Assembly: GCF_007678255.1 (NCBI RefSeq)
Contig: NZ_VEED01000025.1
Span: 1 to 51,568, forward strand
Direction of reading: 5' to 3'
Source of the DNA: Bacillus sp. X1(2014)
GTDB lineage: Bacteria > Bacillota > Bacilli > Bacillales_B > DSM-18226
Length of the DNA: 51,568 nt
The notes under the pieces are model-generated. The model worked only from the letters and a program-made list of their open reading frames with translations. It was not told where the DNA came from and made no database searches. The position numbers and the translations under genes were made by a program. Position 1 is the first letter of the stretch, and every line of letters begins with the position of its first letter. Positions 28,583 through 36,711 of this stretch are shown here, piece by piece.

Positions 28583-30199
28583 ATGAGGTCTGTGAATCAG
28601 TCTAAGGCTCTGTTTAGGGGGGCTTTTATTTTAATGCTTGCGGCACTAATCACTAAAATATTAAGTGCCTTTTACCGGATTCCTTTTCAAAACATTGTTG
28701 GCGATATCGGTTTTTACATATACCAACAAGTGTACCCGTTTTATGGAATGGCCATTGTCCTGTCGACGACGGGGTTTCCGGTTGTTATTTCTAAGCTTTA
28801 TGCGGAGCAGAAACTAAAAGGTGACGATATAAAATCACGTCTCCTGCTGTTTTTCTCCTTTATTTATTTGCAATTATTTGGTTTTCTTTGTTTCTTGATT
28901 CTTTATTTTGGGGCGGGCAGCATCGCTGTTTGGATGAATGACCCGCATCTAGCTATTCTTTTACGAGTTGTCTCGGTTGTGTTTTTAATGTTTCCGCTAA
29001 TGTCAATCTTACGTGGGTATTACCAAGGAGTTGGCGACATGGTTCCTACTGCCTTATCCCAGGTGGGGGAACAATCAACAAGGGTGGTAACCATACTCTT
29101 TCTGGCATATCTTTTTATGGAAAGAGGCTATTCTCTGTATCTTGTCGGCGGAGGGGCAATGTTTGGATCGATTACAGGTAGTATGGTCTCAGGAATCATC
29201 TTGTTTATGTTTTTGTGGATTCGTAAAGAATGGAAGGTAATAGCACCCAGCCCAGGTATGTTTCAAAACTATGCTGGTGAGGCCAAAAAGATCCTAAAGG
29301 CACTGATCTTTCAGGGATTAACGATTTGTATCAGCGGAATGCTGATGATTTTTATCCAGCTAGGGGATTCATTAAATCTCTTCTCCCTGCTTGTCTCAAG
29401 CGGAATTGAAGAGGACGTGGCTAAAGGCCTTAAGGGGATATTTGATCGGGGGCAGCCGCTTATTCAGTTAGGAACCATTGCTGCGACCTCGATGTCTTTA
29501 ACACTCGTTCCCTTAATTACAAGAGAGCGTTTAACTGCCAAACCGGAATTTTTGCAACACAAAATTCAAGTTGCCCTTAAGTTAAGTGTGATCATTGGTG
29601 TTGGGGCTTCGGCCGGACTATGGGCTATTATTGAACCAACAAATACGATGCTTTTTGAAAATAACGCAGGATCTGAGGTCATCGGTGTGCTTGGTTTTAT
29701 GATTCTATTTACATCAATTACATCAACGATCATTGCCATTATGCAAGGGCTGGGTGTCATGCTTTTTCCTGCACTCGTTTCTGCCCTTGCCTTTCCGTTA
29801 AAATATATGCTAAATGGTGTGTTCGTTCCCTTATATGGAACTATGGGTGCGGCCATTTCATCACTGGTTTCACTATGTCTCGTTACAGTTCTGTTATTCG
29901 TTCAATTTAAAAAGATCACCAGGATCTCGCTATTTTCTCTACGCTTTGCATGGACGGTGATTATGGCGACAGCAGCTATGGTAGTCTTTTTAAAAATTTA
30001 TTTATATTTATTGGGTACAGGTGATGTTGGACGAATCGAGGCCGTCTTTCAATCGCTAAGTTCTGCTATATTAGGTGGATTCCTCTTTTTATTCGTGATG
30101 ATTCGAGGCAGGGTATTTCATGAGGAAGAACTATCATTATTTCCATTTGGAAGTAAATTAATAAAATTAATGGCCCGAAAGGATAGGAATAAATGGTGA
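28583..30199 (+). CDS. yabM: YabM, MurJ/SpoVB-type polysaccharide flippase (538 aa)
   Basis: Polytopic membrane protein of the MOP superfamily, in the Wzx/MurJ/SpoVB branch that flips lipid-linked saccharides such as lipid II. About 14 hydrophobic segments are visible along the protein. The N terminus has the family pattern GAFILMLAALITKILSAFYRIPF followed by GDIGFYIYQQVYPFYG. A Ser/Arg-rich loop and SILRGYYQGVGDM are also typical. ATG 28583 follows GTAGGTG. It overlaps yabN by 7 nt. The substrate is not known; in B. subtilis the gene is named yabM. Confidence 0.88.
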   Translation: MRSVNQSKALFRGAFILMLAALITKILSAFYRIPFQNIVGDIGFYIYQQVYPFYGMAIVLSTTGFPVVISKLYAEQKLKGDDIKSRLLLFFSFIYLQLFGFLCFLILYFGAGSIAVWMNDPHLAILLRVVSVVFLMFPLMSILRGYYQGVGDMVPTALSQVGEQSTRVVTILFLAYLFMERGYSLYLVGGGAMFGSITGSMVSGIILFMFLWIRKEWKVIAPSPGMFQNYAGEAKKILKALIFQGLTICISGMLMIFIQLGDSLNLFSLLVSSGIEEDVAKGLKGIFDRGQPLIQLGTIAATSMSLTLVPLITRERLTAKPEFLQHKIQVALKLSVIIGVGASAGLWAIIEPTNTMLFENNAGSEVIGVLGFMILFTSITSTIIAIMQGLGVMLFPALVSALAFPLKYMLNGVFVPLYGTMGAAISSLVSLCLVTVLLFVQFKKITRISLFSLRFAWTVIMATAAMVVFLKIYLYLLGTGDVGRIEAVFQSLSSAILGGFLFLFVMIRGRVFHEEELSLFPFGSKLIKLMARKDRNKW

Positions 30200-31662
30200 A
30201 AAAGATTGAAATTCTTGGTTTAGGTGCAGGAGATTTAGCACAGCTTCCCGTTGGTGTATATAAGAAATTACTGAACGCAGGGGAGGTATTTTTACGGACG
30301 AAGGAGCATCCTGTTGTCTCTGAGTTAGAAAAAGAAGGATTTACTTATCTTTCGTTTGATTCGATTTATGAAAAACATGATCAATTTGAGGAAGTATATG
30401 AAGAAATTGTTCAGACACTATTGGATAAGGCTGGCCGCGAGACGGTGGTTTATGCGGTTCCAGGTCATCCGCTTGTGGCGGAGCGGACCGTACAGCTCCT
30501 TATAGAGTATGGACCAATGCGAGGGATTGAAATTACGATTGGCGGCGGTCAAAGTTTTATTGACGCCTTATTCACTTCGTTAAAAATTGACCCCATTGAA
30601 GGATTTCAATTGCTTGACGGGACATTACTTTCCAAAGAGCAGCTGCAGATTGAACAACATATGATCATTGGTCAAGTATACGATCAATTTGTTGCTTCTA
30701 ACGTAAAATTAACGTTAATGGAAAAATTACCTGATGATTATTTAGTGTATATTGTAACGGCAGCAGGAAGCAGTCAGGAAATCATTGAGCAAGTACCTTT
30801 ATATGAGTTGGACCGAAATGTTTCGATCAACAATTTAACGTCCGTATATATCCCGCCAGTCAAAGTGGAACAAATCCTGTTGAAGAATTTTTCAAAACTA
30901 CGTGAAATTATTGCTGAACTTAGAAGTCCAACAGGCTGTCCATGGGACAGGGAGCAAACACATGAATCCTTAAAGAAATACTTAATTGAAGAAACCTACG
31001 AGGTTATTGATGCGATAAATAGTGGAGATATTGATCATTTAATCGAAGAACTTGGTGATGTGCTGTTGCAGGTCATGCTCCATGCGCAAATTGGCGAGGA
31101 TGATGGTTATTTTTCGATAGATGACATTATTGAGGGATTATCAGCGAAAATGATTCGACGCCATCCCCATGTGTTCGGTAATGTTGAGGCAGACAATGCA
31201 GAAGAGGTCCTTCGAAATTGGCAGGAGATTAAGAAACAGGAAAAGGGTGGAGAAGAACCTGCCTCTTTACTTGAGGGTGTGTCGATGGCATTACCTAATC
31301 TGATAAGAGCCTATGAAATACAAAAGAAAGCAGCCAAGGTTGGCTTTGATTGGCAGGAAATTACCCCTGCTTTGGAGAAAGTGAAGGAAGAGCTCGAAGA
31401 ATTTGTGCAGGAACTAGATGGAACAGAAGAAGGGATGGAACGAGCGAAAGGGGAATTTGGTGATTTATTATTTGCATTTGTGAATGTGGCCAGATTCTTA
31501 AAGATTCATCCAGAAGAAGCTTTGTTTAAAACCAATGAAAAGTTTACCCGCCGGTTTCAGTTTGTCGAGGAAAGGGTAAAGGAAAGCGGAAGGACATTTG
31601 AGGAACATACACTTGAACAACTTGATCAATATTGGGATGAAGCAAAAGTTAAGGGATTATAA
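30193..31662 (+). CDS. yabN: YabN, tetrapyrrole-methylase/MazG fusion protein (489 aa)
   Basis: Two-domain protein. The N-terminal part (about 1-225) has the tetrapyrrole (corrin) methylase fold, with ILGLGAGDLAQLP and YAVPGHPLVAERTVQ. The C-terminal part (about 230-489) is a MazG NTP pyrophosphohydrolase, with TGCPWDREQTHESL, EETYEVIDAI and the metal-binding ELGDVLLQVMLHAQI. MazG proteins hydrolyse non-canonical NTPs. The role of the methylase half is unknown. ATG 30193 overlaps the yabM stop. It forms a run with rqcP, yabP and yabQ. Confidence 0.94.
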   Translation: MVKKIEILGLGAGDLAQLPVGVYKKLLNAGEVFLRTKEHPVVSELEKEGFTYLSFDSIYEKHDQFEEVYEEIVQTLLDKAGRETVVYAVPGHPLVAERTVQLLIEYGPMRGIEITIGGGQSFIDALFTSLKIDPIEGFQLLDGTLLSKEQLQIEQHMIIGQVYDQFVASNVKLTLMEKLPDDYLVYIVTAAGSSQEIIEQVPLYELDRNVSINNLTSVYIPPVKVEQILLKNFSKLREIIAELRSPTGCPWDREQTHESLKKYLIEETYEVIDAINSGDIDHLIEELGDVLLQVMLHAQIGEDDGYFSIDDIIEGLSAKMIRRHPHVFGNVEADNAEEVLRNWQEIKKQEKGGEEPASLLEGVSMALPNLIRAYEIQKKAAKVGFDWQEITPALEKVKEELEEFVQELDGTEEGMERAKGEFGDLLFAFVNVARFLKIHPEEALFKTNEKFTRRFQFVEERVKESGRTFEEHTLEQLDQYWDEAKVKGL

Positions 31663-31679
31663 AAGAGGGGGAAAACTAC

Positions 31680-31955
31680 ATGCGTCTTGATAAATTTTTA
31701 AAAGTATCTCGTTTAATTAAAAGGAGGACTCTGGCAAAGGAAGTATCGGATCAAGGGAGAATTGAAATTAATGGGAAAGAGGCAAAGGCCAGTTCAACAG
31801 TAAAAGTCGGCGATGAATTAACCATTCGTTTGGGGCAAAGAAAGGTAACGGCAAGGATTGACCGGATTCAAGATACTACACGCAAGGAAGAAGCCGCAGA
31901 AATGTATACCATCATAAATGAAGAAAGAATTGGCTCCACTGAATCGCCCTTTTAA
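31680..31955 (+). CDS. rqcP: RqcP, ribosome quality-control S4-domain protein (YabO, 91 aa)
   Basis: Small Hsp15-like S4 RNA-binding protein. In B. subtilis it binds stalled 50S-peptidyl-tRNA complexes and stabilises the P-site tRNA while RqcH adds alanine tails. The S4 fold is clear: MRLDKFLKVSRLIKRRTLAKEVSDQGRIEINGKEAKASSTVKVGD. A short C-terminal extension follows. ATG 31680 has AGAGGGGG upstream. It lies 17 nt after yabN. Another translation-rescue gene, pth, is in the same window. Confidence 0.94.
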   Translation: MRLDKFLKVSRLIKRRTLAKEVSDQGRIEINGKEAKASSTVKVGDELTIRLGQRKVTARIDRIQDTTRKEEAAEMYTIINEERIGSTESPF

Positions 31956-31976
31956 GTAACCGGGTTCTAATTCTTT

Positions 31977-32030
31977 CATCCCTCACATAAATATGTATCA
32001 AAAAGGTTGTACAAATGATTGTGAGGGATG
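31977..32030 (+). promoter_or_regulatory. inverted repeat covering the yabP ribosome-binding site
   Basis: CATCCCTCAC (31977-31986) and GTGAGGGATG (32021-32030) are a perfect 10-bp inverted repeat around a 34-nt spacer. The right arm contains the yabP Shine-Dalgarno GAGGG. An RNA hairpin would therefore mask translation of yabP if transcription starts upstream. Confidence 0.6.
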
Positions 32031-32033
32031 TTA

Positions 32034-32336
32034 ATGAGCCAATTTTATGAGAATAATCCATCAAAGAGCAGCGTTCCAGAACATGATGTCATCATGAGGG
32101 GCCGAAAACTGCTTGATATTACAGGGGTTAAACAAGTTGAAAGTTTTGATAATGAAGAGTTTTTACTCGAGACATCTATGGGGTTTTTAGCCATCAAAGG
32201 TCAAAACCTGCAAATGAAAAATTTAGATGTAGAAAAGGGGCTGGTTTCGATCAAGGGAAAGATCTTTGATTTGGTTTACCTTGATGAACAGCACGGGGAG
32301 AAAGCTAAAGGATTCTTTAGTAAGTTATTCCGATGA
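32034..32336 (+). CDS. yabP: YabP, spore cortex protein (100 aa)
   Basis: Mother-cell sporulation protein. In B. subtilis it is made under SigE and, with YabQ, required for cortex formation. It belongs to the YabP/YqfC beta-rich family. Motifs: HDVIMRGRKLLDITGVKQVESFDNEEFLLETSMGFLAIKGQNL and LVSIKGKIFDLVYLDE. The 100-residue length equals B. subtilis YabP. ATG 32034 has GAGGG 6 nt upstream; an ATG at 32028 abuts it. Its stop overlaps the yabQ start (ATGA). A SigE promoter was sought, but only a weak AAATATG / TACAAAT pair (about 31989-32016) is visible. Confidence 0.93.
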   Translation: MSQFYENNPSKSSVPEHDVIMRGRKLLDITGVKQVESFDNEEFLLETSMGFLAIKGQNLQMKNLDVEKGLVSIKGKIFDLVYLDEQHGEKAKGFFSKLFR

Positions 32337-32965
32337 CCCTCTCGACTCAATTTTTCACCCTGCTTTCGATGATTGGAATGGGCACGTTGTTTGGTGCCAT
32401 GCTCGATACCTATCAGCGGTTTTTAAAGCGGCCGAAAAGGAAGCAATGGATTGTCTTTTTTAATGATTTACTCTTTTGGATTATTCAAGCAGTGATTATT
32501 TTTTATACCCTATTTTTAGTCAATAATGGCGAGCTTAGGTTTTATATCTTCCTCGCTCTTATTTGTGGATTTGCTGCTTATCAGAGCCTATTTAAGGGCA
32601 TCTACCTTCGCTTGCTCGAATTTGTGATAAGATCTGTTATTGCGATCAGCCGCTTCCTAAAAAAGACCTTCCAGCTCTTGATCTATAAGCCAATTGTTGG
32701 TCTTGTTCAGTTAGTTATCATCATTATCATTGCGATTGGCAGGGGCCTTTTCACCCTTGTTAAATTTATTGGTAAGGTTTTATTATTAATAGTCAAAATT
32801 ATTTTCGTTCCGTTGCAAAAAATCCTGTTGCTTTTTTGGAAACTTTTGCCGAAAAGTATTAAAAAATCCGTCGAGAAGTTATATAATAAAACGGCAGGAA
32901 ATTTTCAGAGAATCAGGAATTATATTACTAAGTTAATAGATAAATGGAAAAAACGAAAAGAGTAA
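32333..32965 (+). CDS. yabQ: YabQ, spore cortex membrane protein (210 aa)
   Basis: Membrane protein needed for spore cortex assembly and located in the outer forespore membrane. Five or so hydrophobic segments are visible: FFTLLSMIGMGTLFGAML at the N terminus, a segment from DLLFWIIQAVIIFYTLFL, IFLALICGFAAYQSLF, and long Ile/Leu-rich stretches near 120-165. A basic, soluble tail follows (KKSVEKLYNKTAGNFQRIRN...KKRKE). It overlaps yabP by 4 nt. Its role in cortex synthesis is from B. subtilis genetics; the mechanism is unknown. Confidence 0.91.
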   Translation: MTLSTQFFTLLSMIGMGTLFGAMLDTYQRFLKRPKRKQWIVFFNDLLFWIIQAVIIFYTLFLVNNGELRFYIFLALICGFAAYQSLFKGIYLRLLEFVIRSVIAISRFLKKTFQLLIYKPIVGLVQLVIIIIIAIGRGLFTLVKFIGKVLLLIVKIIFVPLQKILLLFWKLLPKSIKKSVEKLYNKTAGNFQRIRNYITKLIDKWKKRKE

Positions 32966-32978
32966 GGCGGTGAGGGAA

Positions 32979-33362
32979 ATGGGAGCAGAACAAAAGAGTA
33001 GTGTATCAAAGATTCAGACAACCTTTGTAAAGCAGCAAGAATATGCAGAAATTGCTTCAGCTAGGAAAAAGAAGTTATTAGCAAGAAGGCTGACAATATT
33101 TCTGGTTTTTGCGAGCATTCTCTCTTACTTGATGATTTCCAGTAACATTTCCCAAACGGCAAAGCTCAATGCTAAGATTGCACAGAAGAAGCAGCTGGAT
33201 CATGAGTTGAAGCAATTAAAAGGGCAGCAAGAAATTCTAAATGAAAATATTATTAAATTAAATGATGATGATTATATTGCAAAGTTGGCAAGAAAAGAGT
33301 ACTTTTTCTCCAGTAAAGGTGAAATCATTTTTAATATTCCAGATGAAAAGAAGGGTAAATGA
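32979..33362 (+). CDS. divIC: DivIC, cell-division protein (127 aa)
   Basis: Bitopic septal protein of the FtsB/DivIC family, which joins FtsL and DivIB in activating septal peptidoglycan synthesis. A short basic cytoplasmic N terminus is followed by one transmembrane helix (about residues 38-58, LTIFLVFASILSYLMISS). An extracytoplasmic coiled coil (about 60-100) and the conserved end DDYIAKLARKEYFFSSKGEIIF follow. ATG 32979 is 5 nt after the extended Shine-Dalgarno AAGGCGGTGA. It lies 13 nt after yabQ. Confidence 0.92.
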   Translation: MGAEQKSSVSKIQTTFVKQQEYAEIASARKKKLLARRLTIFLVFASILSYLMISSNISQTAKLNAKIAQKKQLDHELKQLKGQQEILNENIIKLNDDDYIAKLARKEYFFSSKGEIIFNIPDEKKGK

Positions 33363-33379
33363 ACCAATTTATAGTCATA

Positions 33380-33409
33380 TTGACACTGATTTTTTTCTTT
33401 TTGTATAAT
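33380..33409 (+). promoter_or_regulatory. SigA promoter of yabR
   Basis: Perfect TTGACA (33380-33385) and TATAAT (33404-33409) hexamers are 18 bp apart, immediately after divIC. Confidence 0.85.
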
Positions 33410-33457
33410 ATAGAGTAAGATTGATTTTTTATACTTTTAAGGAGGAACATTCTTTTT

Positions 33458-33895
33458 ATGTCAATTGAAGTAGGCAGCAAGTTACAAGGAAAGGTAACCG
33501 GGATTACTAATTTTGGAGCGTTTGTGGAGCTGCCTGAGGGCTCAACAGGACTCGTACACATCAGTGAGGTCGCAGACAATTATGTGAAGGATATTAATGA
33601 CCATCTGAAGGTTGGCGACCAAGTAGAGGTAAAAGTCATTAATGTTGAGAAGGATGGGAAGATTGGACTGTCGATTAAAAAGGCCAAGGATCGCCCTGAG
33701 TCGCAGCAAAGATCCTACTCTAACTCAAACTCACAACGCCCTCGTCAGGGTAGAAACAACGATCGTAATAATTTTAAGCCGGAAAATTTTGAAACCAAAA
33801 TGGCAAAATTCTTAAAAGATAGTGAGGATCGTTTATCTTCCTTAAAAAGGAACACAGAGTCCAAACGTGGAGGAAGAGGAGCTAAGCGGGGGTAA
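33458..33895 (+). CDS. yabR: YabR, S1-domain RNA-binding protein (145 aa)
   Basis: One N-terminal S1 domain (about 1-75: VGSKLQGKVTGITNFGAFVELPEGSTGLVHISEV...KVGDQVEVKVINV...GKIGLSIKK) of the type found in PNPase and general stress protein 13. A Ser/Asn/Gln/Arg-rich disordered stretch (about 80-112) and a basic C terminus ending RGGRGAKRG follow, somewhat longer than in B. subtilis as I recall it. It probably binds RNA or ribosomes; the role is unknown. AAGGAGGA precedes ATG 33458. It has its own strong promoter and terminator. Confidence 0.9.
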   Translation: MSIEVGSKLQGKVTGITNFGAFVELPEGSTGLVHISEVADNYVKDINDHLKVGDQVEVKVINVEKDGKIGLSIKKAKDRPESQQRSYSNSNSQRPRQGRNNDRNNFKPENFETKMAKFLKDSEDRLSSLKRNTESKRGGRGAKRG

Positions 33896-33950
33896 CTTGC
33901 TGCTAAACTTTTAATCAGATAAAAAGTGGAGTCACTTCATATCTATATTT

Positions 33951-33980
33951 AAAGACAGGTCGAAATGACCTGTCTTTTTT
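33951..33980 (+). terminator. terminator after yabR
   Basis: A perfect 11-bp stem (AAAGACAGGTC / GACCTGTCTTT) with a GAAAT loop is followed by TTT. It isolates spoIIE from yabR. Confidence 0.9.
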
Positions 33981-33997
33981 GTATTTTTTAATTTTGT

Positions 33998-34079
33998 TTC
34001 GACACTAATTAATATTATTTGAATGATAATAGTGAAAACCGTCGAACGATTTTTTTGGCTTGTTCACTAATTTGACAAA
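33998..34079. promoter_or_regulatory. Spo0A-box cluster upstream of spoIIE
   Basis: Three 0A-box-like sites are present. They are TTCGACAC at 33998, GTCGAA at 34041-34046, and TTTGACAAA at 34071-34079. The last is one base from TTCGACAAA and overlaps the -35. B. subtilis spoIIE is directly activated by Spo0A~P. Confidence 0.65.
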
Positions 34080-34104
34080 CTTCTAAGTCTATTAATTTTA
34101 TAAT
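34072..34104 (+). promoter_or_regulatory. spoIIE promoter with 21-bp spacer
   Basis: Perfect TTGACA (34072-34077) and TATAAT (34099-34104) hexamers are 21 bp apart rather than 17. This over-long spacing is the known signature of the Spo0A-dependent spoIIE and spoIIG promoters. Confidence 0.8.
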
Positions 34105-34138
34105 TATCTGAACAATGAAAAAATAGGGAGTGTGATTT

Positions 34139-36616
34139 ATGGAAAAGACAAATGCAAGTTTCATAGAACCCGTCAGTGAAGTTAATCTTCAGCCATCCAA
34201 ATGGGCTTTGCAAAGTGGATTGAAAAAAATTCAACTAATGCTTGAGTCCTTTTTCATAAAAAAGGGGTTCTTACTATTATTTGTTGGTTTTTTGCTCGGA
34301 CGGGCCTTGATTTTGGCGAAGCTGACCCCTTTTTGCCTTCCCTTCTTCGCTTCTGTTTATTTAATTAAACGAGATCGGGCACCGCTTGCCTTGATCGGAC
34401 TAGTTATCGGAGCAGTGACCATTTCATTATCAAATGCTGCCAGTACCTTTATTATTACCCTTGGTTTTATCGTTGTTTTTCGTATTAGCAAGAAATGGCT
34501 AAGAAATGAGCTGAAGGCAGCGCCATTTTTTGTCGCGATTGTACTTGGATTGGGGAAACTAGCTGAAGCGTTTATCCTTTCGACACAATTGACACTATAT
34601 GATTTCATGATGGTCGGGGTACAGACAAGTCTTGCTTTTATATTGACACTTATCTTTTTACAAAGTATTCCATTGTTAACCTTTAACAAACGGAGACAAT
34701 TGTTAAAGACGGAAGAAATCGTCTGTTTGATTATCATGCTAGCTTCCATCATGACAGGGACAATTGGCTGGAAGGTATATGACTTATCGGTGGAACATAT
34801 CCTGTCGAGATACTTAGTGCTGGTGTTTTCATTTATTGCAGGAGCAACGGTAGGTTCCACTGTTGGGGTGGTCACGGGGTTAATTTTTAGCCTTGCTAGT
34901 GTTTCAAGTTTTTATCATATGAGTCTACTAGCTTTTTCAGGTGTTCTGGGCGGCCTAATGAAGGAAGGTAAGAAAATAGGTGTATCGATTGGTTTATTTA
35001 TTGCCACGCTCCTCATTGCCATGTATGGGGAAGGCGGCGATGGCTCGATTCTGATGACCGTTTTAGAAACCACAGCGGCTGTTTTCTTATTCCTGCTAAC
35101 ACCTCAGGTTTTAACTTCAAGATTAGCAAAATATATTCCTGGTACGCCAGAATACACAGCTGAACAACAAAAATATATGCGGAAGATGCGCGACGTCACT
35201 GCGCAGCGGGTATCACAATTCTCGAATGTCTTCCATGCCCTGTCCAAAAGCTTTTCACAAATGGAAGTTCAGCCAAGGGAAGATGAACATGCGCGGGAAA
35301 TGGACTACTTTATGAGCAACGTGACTGAAAAAACCTGCCAAACATGCTTTAAGAAGGATCAATGTTGGGCGAGCAATTTTAATACAACCTATGCTTATAT
35401 GGAAGAGATTATTCATGAAATGGACCAGAACGATGGGAATATTTCTTCTAAACTAGCAAGGGAGTGGGAAAAAATTTGTACACGTTCCAAAAGAGTCTAT
35501 GAATCAATTGGCCAGGAATTAACCTTTTTCCAAGCTAACCAAAAGCTGAAACGACAGGTTCAGGAGAGTCGTAAGCTTGTTGCTGATCAATTGTTAGGTG
35601 TGTCAGAAGTAATGGAGAATTTCGCAAAGGAGATACAGCGGGAAAGAGAAAATCACCACAAACAGGAAGAACAAATTATGGAGGCGATGCAGTCGTTCGG
35701 TATTCATATTGAGCAGGTGGAAATTTATAGTCTTGAACAAGGAAATGTTGATATTGAAATGTCCTTGCCATTTTGCAATGGCCATGGTGAATGTGAAAAG
35801 TTAATTGCACCTATGCTATCAGATATTCTTGGTGAGACGATCGTTGTCAGACTGGAAGAATGTGCAACCGTTCCAACTGACTTTTGTCATGTGACATTCA
35901 GGTCATCAAAAGCGTATACGGTGGAAACAGGTGTAGCCCATGCCGCAAAGGATGGCGGTCTAGTTTCCGGTGATAGCTATTCGACGATTGAACTCGGATT
36001 TGGTAAATATGCAATTGCTATCAGCGATGGGATGGGAAATGGAGAAAGGGCACATTACGAGAGTAAAGAAACATTGCTTCTTTTACAAAAGATCCTCCAA
36101 TCAGGCATTGAGGAAAAGGTGGCAATTAAATCTGTTAATTCAATTCTTTCGCTCCGGACAACGGATGAAATTTTTTCTACATTAGATTTAGCCATGATTG
36201 ATCTGCAAAATGCATCAGCGAAGTTCCTTAAGATTGGTTCCACACCAAGCTTTATAAAGAGAGGAAATAAGATTATTAAAATTCAAGCCAGCAATTTGCC
36301 AATCGGGATGATTCAAGAATTTGAAGTGGATGTGGTAAGTGAACAATTGAAGGCTGGAGATTTACTCATCATGATGAGTGATGGGGTGTTTGAAGGACCT
36401 TTACATGTAGAAAACTATGATTTATGGATGAAGCGGAAACTACAAGGATTAGAGACAGACGATCCACAAGAAGTAGCAGATTTACTTCTTGAGGAAGTCA
36501 TTCGATCGCGATCAGAAATTATCCATGATGATATGACGGTGACCGTTGCAAAAATAAAACATAATACACCAAAATGGGCGTCAATTCCTGTGCAAAAATT
36601 AAAGCGCCAAGCCTAA
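34139..36616 (+). CDS. spoIIE: SpoIIE, PP2C phosphatase and asymmetric-division protein (825 aa)
   Basis: Dephosphorylates SpoIIAA~P in the forespore to activate SigF, and binds FtsZ to place the polar septum. The N-terminal part (about 45-330) has about ten transmembrane segments. A central oligomerisation region (about 330-580) holds the Cys-rich CQTCFKKDQCW near residue 400. The PP2C domain (about 590-800) has the metal-binding VSGDSYSTIELGFGKYAIAISDGMGNGERA and LLIMMSDGVFEG. The length is almost that of B. subtilis SpoIIE. ATG 34139 follows AGGGAGTG. No tRNA genes precede it. Confidence 0.97.
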   Translation: MEKTNASFIEPVSEVNLQPSKWALQSGLKKIQLMLESFFIKKGFLLLFVGFLLGRALILAKLTPFCLPFFASVYLIKRDRAPLALIGLVIGAVTISLSNAASTFIITLGFIVVFRISKKWLRNELKAAPFFVAIVLGLGKLAEAFILSTQLTLYDFMMVGVQTSLAFILTLIFLQSIPLLTFNKRRQLLKTEEIVCLIIMLASIMTGTIGWKVYDLSVEHILSRYLVLVFSFIAGATVGSTVGVVTGLIFSLASVSSFYHMSLLAFSGVLGGLMKEGKKIGVSIGLFIATLLIAMYGEGGDGSILMTVLETTAAVFLFLLTPQVLTSRLAKYIPGTPEYTAEQQKYMRKMRDVTAQRVSQFSNVFHALSKSFSQMEVQPREDEHAREMDYFMSNVTEKTCQTCFKKDQCWASNFNTTYAYMEEIIHEMDQNDGNISSKLAREWEKICTRSKRVYESIGQELTFFQANQKLKRQVQESRKLVADQLLGVSEVMENFAKEIQRERENHHKQEEQIMEAMQSFGIHIEQVEIYSLEQGNVDIEMSLPFCNGHGECEKLIAPMLSDILGETIVVRLEECATVPTDFCHVTFRSSKAYTVETGVAHAAKDGGLVSGDSYSTIELGFGKYAIAISDGMGNGERAHYESKETLLLLQKILQSGIEEKVAIKSVNSILSLRTTDEIFSTLDLAMIDLQNASAKFLKIGSTPSFIKRGNKIIKIQASNLPIGMIQEFEVDVVSEQLKAGDLLIMMSDGVFEGPLHVENYDLWMKRKLQGLETDDPQEVADLLLEEVIRSRSEIIHDDMTVTVAKIKHNTPKWASIPVQKLKRQA

Positions 36617-36650
36617 ACAAGTTATTTTACGCAGTCTTCTATTAAAATAT

Positions 36651-36679
36651 GTATAAATCACCTTCTTCCCGTCGAAAAT
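36651..36679 (+). promoter_or_regulatory. SigF promoter of yabS-yabT
   Basis: GTATA (36651-36655) and GTCGAAAAT (36671-36679) are separated by 15 bp. The -10 differs from GGNNANANT only at the second G. YabT is forespore-specific in B. subtilis, which agrees. Confidence 0.68.
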
Positions 36680-36711
36680 GGTACCAATACATGTAGTGGA
36701 GGGAGAAGGTT

